Assembly: GCA_029068555.1 (NCBI GenBank)
Contig: JAIECJ010000160.1
Location: 1 to 40,598, forward strand
Direction: 5' to 3'
DNA from: Lachnospiraceae bacterium
GTDB taxonomy: Bacteria; Bacillota; Clostridia; Lachnospirales; Lachnospiraceae
DNA: 40,598 bases
Below the pieces are notes generated by a model. The model was not told the origin of the DNA. It did not search any database and saw only the letters and a list, made by a program, of their open reading frames with translations. Shown here in pieces: positions 7,633-16,826 of the stretch (position 1 is its first letter; every line of letters starts with the position of its first letter). The position numbers and the translations under genes are program-made.

Positions 7633-8454
7633 TCACCAGTTCCGAATCATCTTGATTTCCCTTGCATAGCCCTCATCATCATTTGGTGTTTCGAGTATAA
7701 ACGGCTTGTCTGCCAAAAACGGATGTTTTGTGACAGCACGCATTGCCTCAGCACCGATTTCCCCCTCTCCTATTTTCTGATGCCTGTCCTTGTGGGAGCC
7801 GCACACATTCATACTGTCATTGAAATGAACTGCTTTCAGCCTGTCAATCCCGATAATGTCATCAAACTCCTTTAATACACCATCCAGATTTCCAACAATA
7901 TCATATCCGCCATCCCATACATGACAGGTATCAAAGCATACGCCCACCTTATCTTTTAATGTAATACGGTCAATAATCGCCCGCAGTTCCTCAAAGCTTC
8001 TTCCTATCTCCGATCCCTTTCCAGCCATTGTCTCAAGCAAGACAGTCGTATGGTACTCCGGCTTCAGGGCATAATTTATTGCATCTGCTATCATCGGGAT
8101 TGCCGTTTCTGTTCCCTGTCCTACATGAGAACCGGGATGAAAATTATAATAGTTTCCTGGCAGATACTCCATGCGCTCCAAATCATCAGCAAGCATTTCT
8201 CTTGAAAAGCTCCGTATATTCTCCTTTTCAGCACACACATTCATCGTATATGGTGCATGCGCAACCAAAATACCGAAATGATGTTCTTCCATCAGCTGGC
8301 GGAGCCGCAGTGCATCCTCCGGGTCAATTGCTTTCGCCGCTCCTCCTCTCGGATTTCTTGTAAAAAAAGCAAAGGTATTGGCATCTAGTTTCAATGCCTC
8401 TTTTCCCATATGTTCAAATCCCTTTGTTGATGACAGGTGGTTTCCTATATACAT
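7633..8454 (-). CDS. nfo: Endonuclease IV (AP endonuclease)
   Basis: Nfo cleaves DNA 5' to abasic sites in base excision repair and uses a three-metal centre in a TIM barrel. Metal-ligand segments are visible in order: VAHAPYTMN, NFHPGSHVG, VLLETMAGKG, VCFDTCHVWDGGYD, AVHFNDSMNVCGSHKDRH and FILETPND. The 273-residue form starting MYIGNHLSS at 8454 is preferred because AAGGA lies 11 nt upstream; an ATG 21 nt earlier has no good binding site. It lies 85 bp after the cardiolipin synthase gene. Confidence 0.95.
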   Translation of the reverse strand: MYIGNHLSSTKGFEHMGKEALKLDANTFAFFTRNPRGGAAKAIDPEDALRLRQLMEEHHFGILVAHAPYTMNVCAEKENIRSFSREMLADDLERMEYLPGNYYNFHPGSHVGQGTETAIPMIADAINYALKPEYHTTVLLETMAGKGSEIGRSFEELRAIIDRITLKDKVGVCFDTCHVWDGGYDIVGNLDGVLKEFDDIIGIDRLKAVHFNDSMNVCGSHKDRHQKIGEGEIGAEAMRAVTKHPFLADKPFILETPNDDEGYAREIKMIRNW

Positions 8455-8539
8455 AATTTTATTCTTCCTTTCCATTCCATTTTATTTATCATTTGCGAAA
8501 CTTTGAAACCATTCAAATCACGGAATTTTTAATTCACTT

Positions 8540-10093
8540 TTATATCAACGGTGCAAATATCCGCATAATTCCATCTAAAATTCCGTGAATCAATCCATTA
8601 TTTTGGTCCTCCAAAGTGCGTTCCCGACTTACTTTTATAGAATTTTCAAGATCCTTTTTTAAGTCCGAAAGCAAAGATGCTTTATAAAAAAGCGTATTGC
8701 ATTCATAGTGCAGGTACAGACTGCGGTAGTCAAGATTGACCGTTCCGATTGAACCGATACAGTCATCAATAAGACTGGCTTTTGCATGAACAAATCCTGG
8801 CGTATATTCAAAAATACGCACCCCAGCTTCCAAAAGCTCCTTATAATAACTTCGTGACATTCTATAAACAAGCTTTTTGTCAGGGATTCCTGGCATGATA
8901 ATCCTTACGTCCACTCCTCTCTTTGCCGTTCTTACAAATGCTTCACGCAAACCCTCCCCAAGGAGCAGATAAGGTGTGTAAAACCATGCAGATTCTTTTG
9001 CTTGACCAAGCAAGTCTATGTACAAGTTATTACTCGCCGCTTCCTCCCTGTTCGGCGAATCGTAATATGGCTGTACATACCCGTCAAATACATTCCTTTC
9101 TGACACATGTGCTTCCTCAAGATCGCTGTCAATCAGATCCCTTGTGATTTTGTTCATTGAGGAAACATTCCAAAATTCTATGAACATATATGCATAGCTT
9201 CTGACAGCAGCCCCAGTGATCTTAAAACCGATATCTTTCCAGTGCCCGAAAGGATGCTCCTCATTAATGTACTCGTCAGCGAGATTAATACCGCCGCTAA
9301 ATGCCACAGCTCCATCCACAACCATGATTTTACGGTGATCTCGGTTATTTAACGCACCACTTAAAACAATCAGCGGATTAAACTTTTCACATTTGATTCC
9401 CTTATTCAGGAGAGATGCCCTGTTTTTGGCTGAAAACGTTCCGATACTGCCAATATCATCATAGAGAACTCGGATATCCACGCCTTCCTTTACCTTCTGT
9501 TCCATGACATTCACCATAGACTCCCACAGAACACCTTCCTGTATAATAAAATATTCTATAAACACATAACGCTTTGCTTCCTTTAACGCAGACAGCATTT
9601 GTTCAAACAAACGCTCACCTATCGGAAAATACTCTGCAGTGTGATTTTTTAAGACGGGAAAGCCCGTAATTTTTTTGACATATGCAAAAGTCTGTGCAAC
9701 TCTTTTATCATCCTGTCTTAACTGTTCCTGTGTCTCTATATCATCATTCAATGCCAAAGGAATACTGTCCGCAATTAACTTGATACGCTGCTCAAGTGCC
9801 TTTCCTGTTCGTTTATTTCCATAAAACAGATACATCAATGCCCCTGGCAGTGGTGCCACGAGCATGACAAGAAGCCATAACATCTTGTAAGCACCCTCAT
9901 CTCTTTTAGATATTAAAAAAAGAACAAATAGTGCCGACAGAACAGACAATACACTGTAAAACAAAGTTGCAAACGGTGCAAGCCATTTCATAATAGCAAA
10001 TATAATTAGAAACTGTAAGACAACCGCGGGCAATATCGAGAAAATCCTGCCTGTAATGATACGTGTAACACTTGTCTTTCTTGCTTTATGCAT
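8540..10093 (-). CDS. cls: Cardiolipin synthase (phospholipase D family)
   Basis: A 517-residue membrane enzyme that condenses two phosphatidylglycerols into cardiolipin. Three hydrophobic segments occupy roughly residues 20-90 (IFSILPAVVL, LFYSVLSVLSALFVLFLI, MLWLLVMLVAPLPGALMY). Two HxKxxxxD catalytic motifs follow: H253/K255/D260 in NNRDHRKIMVVDG and H436/K438/D443 in FVHAKASLIDD. Length and domain order are as expected. GGAGG lies 7 nt before the ATG. It starts 14 bp after proB, which points to a shared transcript. Confidence 0.95.
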   Translation of the reverse strand: MHKARKTSVTRIITGRIFSILPAVVLQFLIIFAIMKWLAPFATLFYSVLSVLSALFVLFLISKRDEGAYKMLWLLVMLVAPLPGALMYLFYGNKRTGKALEQRIKLIADSIPLALNDDIETQEQLRQDDKRVAQTFAYVKKITGFPVLKNHTAEYFPIGERLFEQMLSALKEAKRYVFIEYFIIQEGVLWESMVNVMEQKVKEGVDIRVLYDDIGSIGTFSAKNRASLLNKGIKCEKFNPLIVLSGALNNRDHRKIMVVDGAVAFSGGINLADEYINEEHPFGHWKDIGFKITGAAVRSYAYMFIEFWNVSSMNKITRDLIDSDLEEAHVSERNVFDGYVQPYYDSPNREEAASNNLYIDLLGQAKESAWFYTPYLLLGEGLREAFVRTAKRGVDVRIIMPGIPDKKLVYRMSRSYYKELLEAGVRIFEYTPGFVHAKASLIDDCIGSIGTVNLDYRSLYLHYECNTLFYKASLLSDLKKDLENSIKVSRERTLEDQNNGLIHGILDGIMRIFAPLI

Positions 10094-10107
10094 CTGCTTC
10101 CTCCATT

Positions 10108-10977
10108 TCAGGCATCAGTATTTTCCTTGTGCAGGTTATCAATAAAATCCGTAAAGTTAAATTCATCACTCTTGTGTGCCCTGAATATAGTCCCATAATT
10201 CCTGCCTTCCATAATGCGGTGAATTACGCGTACATCCTTGCCGTTGGCGATAACCATATCTGCTCCCGAATATGTTGCTATTTTTGCCGCGATAAGTTTA
10301 GTCTCCATGCCTCCAGTGCCCACACTGCTTCCTGTCGTACCCTTTCCCATATGAACCAGCTCGTCTGTAATGCTGTCAACACTTGATATAAACTTCGCAT
10401 CAGGATTCTGTCTGGGATCATCTGTGTACAGACCGTCTATATCCGACAATAATATCAGTAAATCAGCTCCAGTCAATGCCGTAACAATCGCAGAAAGCGT
10501 GTCATTATCCCCAATGACATCCTCGACTTCAAAAGTCGAAATCGTGTCATTTTCATTCACCACAGGAATGACTTCCATTGCAAGCAATTCATTGAATGTG
10601 TTTTGTGCATTTTTCCTGTTTAAATCGGCCACAATCGTATTTCTTGTCATCAATATCTGCGCTGCCTGATGACTGTACTCCGAAAAGATTCTCTGATATG
10701 TCGTCATCAGTCTTGCCTGTCCAATCGCCGCGCACGCCTGTTTCTGCGCAATCGTAAGGGGCGGCTTAATGTGCAGCGATTTTCTGCCGCAGCCAATTGC
10801 CCCTGAAGTGACCAGAATCACATCTTTTCCCTGATTTCTGATATTGCAGAGCTCCCTTACAAGAATATCCATTTTCGTGTAATCGAGATCTCCAGTCTCA
10901 GAATGCTGTAATGAGGAGGATCCAATCTTTACCACCACTCTTTTTTTATCTTTTAATTTTGCACGTAACGCTTCCAC
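10108..10977 (-). CDS. proB: Glutamate 5-kinase ProB, without PUA domain
   Basis: ProB phosphorylates glutamate to gamma-glutamyl phosphate, the first step of proline synthesis. The amino-acid-kinase fold is clear: VVVKIGSSSLQ, VTSGAIGCGRKSL, PVVNENDTIST, FGDND-equivalent IGDNDTLSAIVT, LLILLSDIDGLYTDDPR and the C-terminal GTGGMETKLIAAKIA. At 289 residues it lacks the C-terminal PUA domain of the approx. 370-residue ProB of E. coli; domain-less forms are known. Translation starts at GTG (10977) with GGAGG about 9 nt upstream. It is first in a same-strand group that continues with cls, nfo and, further on, proA. Confidence 0.95.
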   Translation of the reverse strand: MEALRAKLKDKKRVVVKIGSSSLQHSETGDLDYTKMDILVRELCNIRNQGKDVILVTSGAIGCGRKSLHIKPPLTIAQKQACAAIGQARLMTTYQRIFSEYSHQAAQILMTRNTIVADLNRKNAQNTFNELLAMEVIPVVNENDTISTFEVEDVIGDNDTLSAIVTALTGADLLILLSDIDGLYTDDPRQNPDAKFISSVDSITDELVHMGKGTTGSSVGTGGMETKLIAAKIATYSGADMVIANGKDVRVIHRIMEGRNYGTIFRAHKSDEFNFTDFIDNLHKENTDA

Positions 10978-11152
10978 AGCTTTTTCCTCCGTACTTTTTT
11001 ACTTTTTATAATAAACATATTTGTGTTTAACCGTTTCGTCTGCATGCCGCAAAACGGCAAATTCCTCATGCGGTCGTATCACCAATTAATGGCATCTACT
11101 TTTCATTTACTATAAACACTATTTTAATTCTATTTTTGTAATAAGTCCAGCA

Positions 11153-12805
11153 TTACAATGATAAAAACGGTTTAAACTGTGCTGCAATCGTCTCCGCAAT
11201 AAGAATTCCGTCCATTGCCGCTGAAGTAATTCCTCCCGCATAGCCAGCACCTTCTCCGCACGGGTAAAGTCCTTTTACTGTCGGACACTGCAAGTTTTCG
11301 TCCCTGCAAATCCTCACTGGTGAGGATGTCCGACTCTCTATCCCAGAAAGAACTGCCTGATTTCCCGCAAATCCAGGTATTGTCCTGTCAAACTGCTCCA
11401 TCCCTTCCATAAATGCTTTTTCACAATTCTCTGGCAAAAGTCCTCTGATATTTGTCATCGTATATGCTCCTTTGATGCACAGCTTTTCACACTCCTCAAC
11501 ACTGCATCCACAGGACGCGACATTTTTCAGATAATCACCATAATATTGTACTGGAACTTTTCCATGCCCAAGTTCAAATGCTTTTCTCTCAAGCTGTCTT
11601 TGAAATTCCACTCCCGCCAGCGGACCATCCGCTCCATAATCCTCCGGAAAAACTTGTACAATGATCGCACTATTTGCCCTGCCGCTCTTTCTATCGGAAT
11701 AGCTCATTCCATTTACAGCCAGGCAGCCAGGTTCGCTTGATGCATTCACTACATAGCCTCCAGGACACATACAAAACGAATATACTCCGCGCCCTACGCC
11801 AGTCTGTGCCGTAAGCTTATATGGAGCTGCAGGAAGCGCATTTCCATGCTCGCTGCCATACATACATTCATTGATGAGACTTTGCGGATGCTCCACCCGC
11901 ATTCCCACGGCAAATGCTTTCGCCTCCATTGGCACATGAATCGCATCAAGATAGGCAAAGGTGTCCCTGGCACTGTGTCCTATGGCCAATACTGCCTGTG
12001 TTGTCTTTATGTACTCCTTATCATTCACAATTACCGCGTTCAATGCACCATTATCTGTTTCTAACCCTGTAACTTTTGTCCCAAACCTGACTATTCCGCC
12101 ATTATCAATTATATAATTCCGAATCCCTGATACAATGTTCTTGAGCACATCGGTACCAATATGTGGTTTACTTTCATACAAAATCTGTTCTGATGCACCA
12201 AACTCCGCAAATATTCTTAACACTTCTTTGTTTCTGCCATTTTTGTCCCTTACAAGCGTATTTAGTTTTCCGTCTGAAAAGGTTCCTGCACCACCCTCAC
12301 CGAACTGTACATTGGATTCAGGATTCAGACTACCGCCATTCCAGTATGCCTCCACATCCCTTGTCCTTGTGTCTACATCATACCCCCGCTCCAACAGTAT
12401 CGGTCTATAACCATGCTTTGCGAGCATATATCCGCAGAATAAACCCGCAGGTCCCATACCAATAATAACAGGGGGAGCTTCCAACGTCCTTTCCCCTGAT
12501 GCCGCAAATGTGTAAGGTTTCTGCGTATAAAGTGAAATATTTTTGCTTTTACAGCGTTTTATGGCTCTTTCTTCCGCACCAATGCTTTTGAGACTGACAC
12601 CAAGTGTATAGACATGAAAAAGCAGTGGCTTTTTCCGCGCATCAATCGAATGCTTCAAAATACAAATATCCGAAATCTCTGACGCATTGACGTTTAATGC
12701 CCTGACCGCCTTATTGACCAATGTTTTCTTGTTGTCAATTACCTCTTTTTGTTCCAAATTTTTCTCAAAAATAATTTCCGTTTTCAGCTGACTTATCGTT
12801 ATCAT
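11153..12805 (-). CDS. FAD-dependent dehydrogenase of the COG2509 type
   Basis: A 550-residue cytoplasmic flavoprotein. After an N-terminal alpha/beta region of about 95 residues comes the dinucleotide-binding motif VIIGMGPAGLFCGYML. Characteristic segments follow: NVQFGEGGAGTFSDGKLNT, AIGHSARDTFAYL, MCPGGYVVNAS and the end VKGLYPCGEGAGYAGGITSAAMDG. The substrate is unknown for this family. The start is fixed by an ATGA overlap with the upstream flavoprotein stop and by AGAGG 7 nt upstream, which favours ATG at 12805 over a TTG two codons earlier. Confidence 0.85.
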   Translation of the reverse strand: MITISQLKTEIIFEKNLEQKEVIDNKKTLVNKAVRALNVNASEISDICILKHSIDARKKPLLFHVYTLGVSLKSIGAEERAIKRCKSKNISLYTQKPYTFAASGERTLEAPPVIIGMGPAGLFCGYMLAKHGYRPILLERGYDVDTRTRDVEAYWNGGSLNPESNVQFGEGGAGTFSDGKLNTLVRDKNGRNKEVLRIFAEFGASEQILYESKPHIGTDVLKNIVSGIRNYIIDNGGIVRFGTKVTGLETDNGALNAVIVNDKEYIKTTQAVLAIGHSARDTFAYLDAIHVPMEAKAFAVGMRVEHPQSLINECMYGSEHGNALPAAPYKLTAQTGVGRGVYSFCMCPGGYVVNASSEPGCLAVNGMSYSDRKSGRANSAIIVQVFPEDYGADGPLAGVEFQRQLERKAFELGHGKVPVQYYGDYLKNVASCGCSVEECEKLCIKGAYTMTNIRGLLPENCEKAFMEGMEQFDRTIPGFAGNQAVLSGIESRTSSPVRICRDENLQCPTVKGLYPCGEGAGYAGGITSAAMDGILIAETIAAQFKPFLSL

Positions 12806-14118
12806 TTCCAAACCTCTTTTTCAATAGAACCGCCTGCTGCTGCAGCACCAGCTATTGCACCTGTTGCCCACGCCCACTGAAGATTATAACCGCCGCATAT
12901 GCCGTCGCAATCCAGCAGCTCTCCAACTAGATACACATTCTTGCACTTTCGCGATTCAAAGTTGTCTCCAGTCTCTGCAAGCGGCACTCCGCCACAGCAA
13001 ACCTGTGCATTTTCAAACGAATTGGGTTCTGCAGCCTTTACCCTGAAATCAGCAAGCAGATCCAAGCACTCATGAACCTTATCTGATCCAGTCTGCCCTA
13101 CGGTCACACCAACAGGAATTCCCTTCTTTTTGCAAATGAGTGCCGCTACCTTCTTATGTACAAGTCCGGAAAGAAATTCCTGGACTGGCTTATAATAAAA
13201 ATGCGCTGTATCCACATCCGCTGCACGAGCAATATATGGTATAAAATTTATCCCTACCTCACACGTTCGACCCTCATAAAGCGCTCTTGATGCCAGCCGG
13301 CTAAACTGAAAAACAGGGATCCCCGATATCCCATAGTCTGTCAGTTGCAGTTCTCCTTCCTGGCCAGCCGCAGGATTTCCGTCAATATAGAGCACAAGTC
13401 TGCTCTGTGCCCTTACACCTGACACTTCCTTAAAAAAATCACCATAACACCTAAGCTGAACCAGCGCCGGAAGTGGTTCGATAATGCTGTGTCCTAGTTT
13501 TCTTGCAAGCCTGTAACCTGAACCGTCCGACCCCGAAGCCGGTGCTGCCCTTCCGCCTGTGGCTAGAATGAGTCTGTCATAATGTACGGTCTCCTTCTTC
13601 TCAGAAACAACTACATTTTTTTTGTTTTTCCCGCCGTTCTTACCTTGTTCCTTTTCTTCACGGATGTACTGTGTGATATGAACGCATCCGCTCATCTCGT
13701 CTGGATCAATTGACGTAATATCACAATCTGTCCGTATATTTACGCCAAGTCTGTCGCACTCTCCTCTCAACACGTCCAACACGATAGATGCCTGTTCTGA
13801 CACTGGATAAACGCCGCCATCTCTTTTTTCTTTTGTGTATAATCCAATCCTTTTAAAAAAGTCCCTAGTTTTCATCGCGTCAAATCTGCCAAGTGTGTCA
13901 TAAATTTTATTCAGGGAATAACTGTCGCTGCTATAATAGTTTCCATGCACATCACTCATATTAGTAAGATTGCACTTTCCATTTCCCGTCATCAGTATTT
14001 TCTTTCCCACTCTGTCCCTATGTTCAAGAACCGTTACATCAGCACCATTTTCCGCTGCAAAAATCGCTGCGGTAAGACCACTTGCCCCGCCTCCTGCGAT
14101 AACCACCCTGTTTTTCAT
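12802..14118 (-). CDS. HI0933/BaiN-family NAD(P)/FAD-dependent oxidoreductase
   Basis: A 438-residue flavoprotein of the family often labelled aminoacetone oxidase or BaiN. Marks are the N-terminal VVIAGGGASGLTAAIFAAE, then GNGKCNLTNM, LILATGGRAAPASGSDGSGY, and the C-terminal VYLVGELLDCDGICGGYNLQ with WAWATG. Its physiological substrate cannot be read from sequence; bile-acid dehydroxylation should not be inferred from the family name. The ATG at 14118 has AAAGGA about 10 nt upstream. The stop overlaps the next flavoprotein start (ATGA), so the pair is translationally coupled. Confidence 0.88.
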   Translation of the reverse strand: MKNRVVIAGGGASGLTAAIFAAENGADVTVLEHRDRVGKKILMTGNGKCNLTNMSDVHGNYYSSDSYSLNKIYDTLGRFDAMKTRDFFKRIGLYTKEKRDGGVYPVSEQASIVLDVLRGECDRLGVNIRTDCDITSIDPDEMSGCVHITQYIREEKEQGKNGGKNKKNVVVSEKKETVHYDRLILATGGRAAPASGSDGSGYRLARKLGHSIIEPLPALVQLRCYGDFFKEVSGVRAQSRLVLYIDGNPAAGQEGELQLTDYGISGIPVFQFSRLASRALYEGRTCEVGINFIPYIARAADVDTAHFYYKPVQEFLSGLVHKKVAALICKKKGIPVGVTVGQTGSDKVHECLDLLADFRVKAAEPNSFENAQVCCGGVPLAETGDNFESRKCKNVYLVGELLDCDGICGGYNLQWAWATGAIAGAAAAGGSIEKEVWK

Positions 14119-14143
14119 AGTGTAGACATCCTTTCGCATTTTA

Positions 14144-14173
14144 ATAATACACCAATGTACTGACCGCTTGTAA
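14144..14173 (-). promoter_or_regulatory. Candidate promoter of the flavoprotein pair
   Basis: The minus strand reads TTACAA-N18-TATTAT, ending about 26 bp before the start at 14118. It lies just inside MITE copy C (14204), so transcription of the pair need not cross the element. Confidence 0.4.
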
Positions 14174-14203
14174 TTCAAGGCATATAGCGCCTCCTAATTT
14201 CGC

Positions 14204-14405
14204 CTAGAGCATGTTTGAAAAATGCTTTCTGCCAGATGTGCGTCACAGTTTGTGGGAGATTCAATCATCTTACAGATGACTGGACAAATGAAGGAGACGT
14301 AGGGGGCAAAGGCATAAAGGGCAATGCCTTATGGTGACTGAATTTGGTGCAAATATCACGCAAAGAGGTGAATACGACGCTTTGGCATCGGTATGCAGGT
14401 GGCAG
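14204..14405 (+). repeat. Palindromic MITE-like element, copy C, truncated at its right end
   Basis: The left end CTAGAGCATGTTTGAAAAAT matches the other copies. The arm continues to GTGGGAGATT and then holds about 23 extra bases with their own mini-hairpin (CATCT TAC AGATG). The element proceeds to GAATACGACGCTTTGGCATC and stops at GGCAG, lacking the terminal inverted repeat. The next bases, TTCACTGTACTA, equal the end of the second repeat family at 22545. It separates the BofC-like gene from the flavoproteins. Confidence 0.8.
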
Positions 14406-14414
14406 TTCACTGTA

Positions 14415-15071
14415 CTAACTGCTATAAGATTCAATAAAATGATATACCTGCAACTCGGTATCCATAAATTTGCCTTCCTGTATTTGATGCCTTACATCTG
14501 GCGGCAGGCTTTCCGGCTTTAAGCCAGTTTTGAAATACAGTGTAGTCTTATCATATTCATATACGCGAACCTCCCCGTCAACCTCCATAATATAAAAGCC
14601 TGACAATTCTTTTGTTGTATCATATATTCGCAGTACCTTTATCTTATCCGCCGAGAAAAGCTCCAAATGCTGCGACTTGAATCCTTTTTGCTTTTGCTCA
14701 AGTGTGGGTACCAGACTATCCTCCGCAAGAATGCTCTCAAGCTCCTCACGGTTCAAACCGATATATTTCGCCGGAAGCTTTTCTTCCACCATGGACACCG
14801 AGCCGTCTTTTTTGTCGATATCCTCGTATATGCAGACTGTATCGCATGTCGTGGTAACGTTCATCTTCTGAACCTCATAAGTCTCCCCTGCCGACTTCCT
14901 GTTTTCATTACCGATGTCAGAATTTAGATTATCAGAGGCATCATTCTGCGTTATGTCCTCCCCTTCGCTCGGAAACCCATCCATTGTATGGCGTTTCCAT
15001 AACAATGTTATAACTAGTGCCATAATCAGTATTAATATAAAAAATAAGCCAATCTTATATCTCTTTTCCAT
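14415..15071 (-). CDS. BofC C-terminal-domain-like membrane-anchored protein
   Basis: A 218-residue protein with one N-terminal membrane segment (IGLFFILILIMALVITLLW), short cytoplasmic head, and an acidic linker rich in Asp, Asn and Ser. The soluble part resembles the BofC C-terminal domain: LPAKYIGLNREELESIL, GFYIMEVDGEVRVYEYD, TGLKPESLPPDVRHQIQEG and the typical end ESYSS. In Bacillus, BofC is a forespore-side inhibitor in pro-sigma-K activation; whether this protein acts likewise is inference. GGAGG lies 6 nt before the ATG at 15071. The truncated MITE copy C lies immediately after its stop. Confidence 0.6.
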   Translation of the reverse strand: MEKRYKIGLFFILILIMALVITLLWKRHTMDGFPSEGEDITQNDASDNLNSDIGNENRKSAGETYEVQKMNVTTTCDTVCIYEDIDKKDGSVSMVEEKLPAKYIGLNREELESILAEDSLVPTLEQKQKGFKSQHLELFSADKIKVLRIYDTTKELSGFYIMEVDGEVRVYEYDKTTLYFKTGLKPESLPPDVRHQIQEGKFMDTELQVYHFIESYSS

Positions 15072-15170
15072 CATCAGCCTCCATTCCATTACCCATGACC
15101 ATTCCGGCGTCTTTGATATAGTATCAGCTTATTTTCAATTTTTATTCGCGCAAACTCCTTAATTTGTGCA

Positions 15171-16802
15171 TTACATCAATCGGAACCTCTTTGCGATTGT
15201 CAATATTGTCCTTCCATATGGCATACTCCTTAAATCCTGCTCTGTAACTCCTTTTAACAAAATCAATATTGCAAAGTATATGACTACACCAATTGTAATT
15301 CCTAAAAATACAGTGACCACATTCCCCAGAGCCTTTGAAAGCAGCATACTGATAATCCCAATCACAATTCCCATCACAGCAGATGCAATCCCAGGTATTG
15401 CAAAGGTGCGCACCATCTCCTGATTGTATCTGAAATATTTGCGTATGGACAATGCATTCAAGATACATACAACGACTGCAAACAAAGTGTACGCATATAC
15501 GACTGCGTTGATTCCCATTCCGAGTTGCAGCGCCGCATACAAAAACACAACATGAATGGCAAGTGAGATAGCAGCATTTCTCACCGGCACCTGCATTCTG
15601 TTGATGCCCTGAAGCACACCGTTTGTCAATGTCGACATCGTATAGAATATAACAGACACAGATCCAATATGAAGCATGTCGACAGCCATATCAACATCCC
15701 CTTTAAACAGCATGGAAACAATCGGTCTTGCAAGCACTGCCAATCCCACCGAACTCGGAATTGCAACAATCATTGTAAACCGCATTGCCTGTCCAATTTT
15801 TTCCCTTGCACGCCCATATTCTTCACGAACCATCAGCTGGGTAAGCATCGGAACAATCGAAGAGCACATTGCATTTGCAAGTGCAATCGGCACATTAACA
15901 AGTACCTTGTATTTTCCTGAATAAATACCCCAAATATCTGTCTTGACATCTTCTAATCCTTTTTCTATCATAACACTGCCAAATATGTTGGCATCAATCA
16001 CACCACTTATATTATATACAGTCGTACTTAGCAAAACAGGAAGAATTGTCATCAAAATCATTCTGAAAATCTGCGGATAGCTGTCTGTCTTTCCACCAGC
16101 ATCACGCATAAAACGTTTTTTCGTTCCCGTCCTGTATACAGTAAATACAAACACAAGAAACAGCAGACCGATTACTGCGCCGAGAACAGGACCAATTGAT
16201 GCACCTGCTGCGCCATGTGCCGGCCCCAAATCTTCATTGTGAAGCACCGCACCGACCTTATCCCCATATTGATACAAAAAATATGCTCCTGCTATACTGC
16301 CAATCAGAACAAAAATCTGTTCTAATATCTGAGATATAGCAGTCGGCATCATGGTTCCAAGCCCCTGAAAGTAGCCTCTGAACACCCCCATGACTGAGAC
16401 AAGAAGCAGTGCAGGACCGAGCACTTTCAACGACAGGGCGCTCATCGGCTCCTTCATCAGCGCAGCCAGAAAATCTCCCAGAAATTCACAGATCAGAAAG
16501 GTTATCAAACCAACCGTTACAGCAAAAATCATAGCACACTGAAATGCCCTCTGTGCGCTTTTATATTGTTTTTTTATCATTTTCGAAGATACAACTTTTG
16601 ATACTGCAAGCGGCAGGCTATAGCACGATATAATAAGCATAATAGAATATATTTCATATGCCACAGCATAATATCCGTTTCCCTTATCTCCAATAATGTG
16701 CTGCATAGGAAAACGTCTTGCTATCCCTATAATTCTGGAAAGAATTCCCGCTATGGCAAGAATACTTCCCTGAACAATAAAATTAGATTTCTTTTTCTTC
16801 AT
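15171..16802 (-). CDS. SpoVB/MurJ-type polysaccharide flippase (MATE/MVF superfamily)
   Basis: A 543-residue integral membrane protein with about 14 hydrophobic segments. The N-terminal ILSRIIGIARRFPMQHIIG and YAVAYEIYSIMLIIS are typical of SpoVB-like lipid-linked oligosaccharide flippases, and GYFQGLGTMMPTAISQ is a family hallmark. In this neighbourhood, after yqfC-yqfD-phoH-ybeY, a role in spore cortex or cell-wall precursor export is plausible but not proven. GAGGAG lies upstream of the ATG, and the gene begins 24 bp after ybeY. Confidence 0.88.
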   Translation of the reverse strand: MKKKKSNFIVQGSILAIAGILSRIIGIARRFPMQHIIGDKGNGYYAVAYEIYSIMLIISCYSLPLAVSKVVSSKMIKKQYKSAQRAFQCAMIFAVTVGLITFLICEFLGDFLAALMKEPMSALSLKVLGPALLLVSVMGVFRGYFQGLGTMMPTAISQILEQIFVLIGSIAGAYFLYQYGDKVGAVLHNEDLGPAHGAAGASIGPVLGAVIGLLFLVFVFTVYRTGTKKRFMRDAGGKTDSYPQIFRMILMTILPVLLSTTVYNISGVIDANIFGSVMIEKGLEDVKTDIWGIYSGKYKVLVNVPIALANAMCSSIVPMLTQLMVREEYGRAREKIGQAMRFTMIVAIPSSVGLAVLARPIVSMLFKGDVDMAVDMLHIGSVSVIFYTMSTLTNGVLQGINRMQVPVRNAAISLAIHVVFLYAALQLGMGINAVVYAYTLFAVVVCILNALSIRKYFRYNQEMVRTFAIPGIASAVMGIVIGIISMLLSKALGNVVTVFLGITIGVVIYFAILILLKGVTEQDLRSMPYGRTILTIAKRFRLM

Positions 16803-16826
16803 TATCAGTGTTCTCCTCAGCCCAAA

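Noticed and set aside
11041-11062. TGCCG...CGGCA hairpin upstream of proB as a terminator or T-box
   Set aside because: No T tract follows and no T-box signature is present, so no regulatory call is made.
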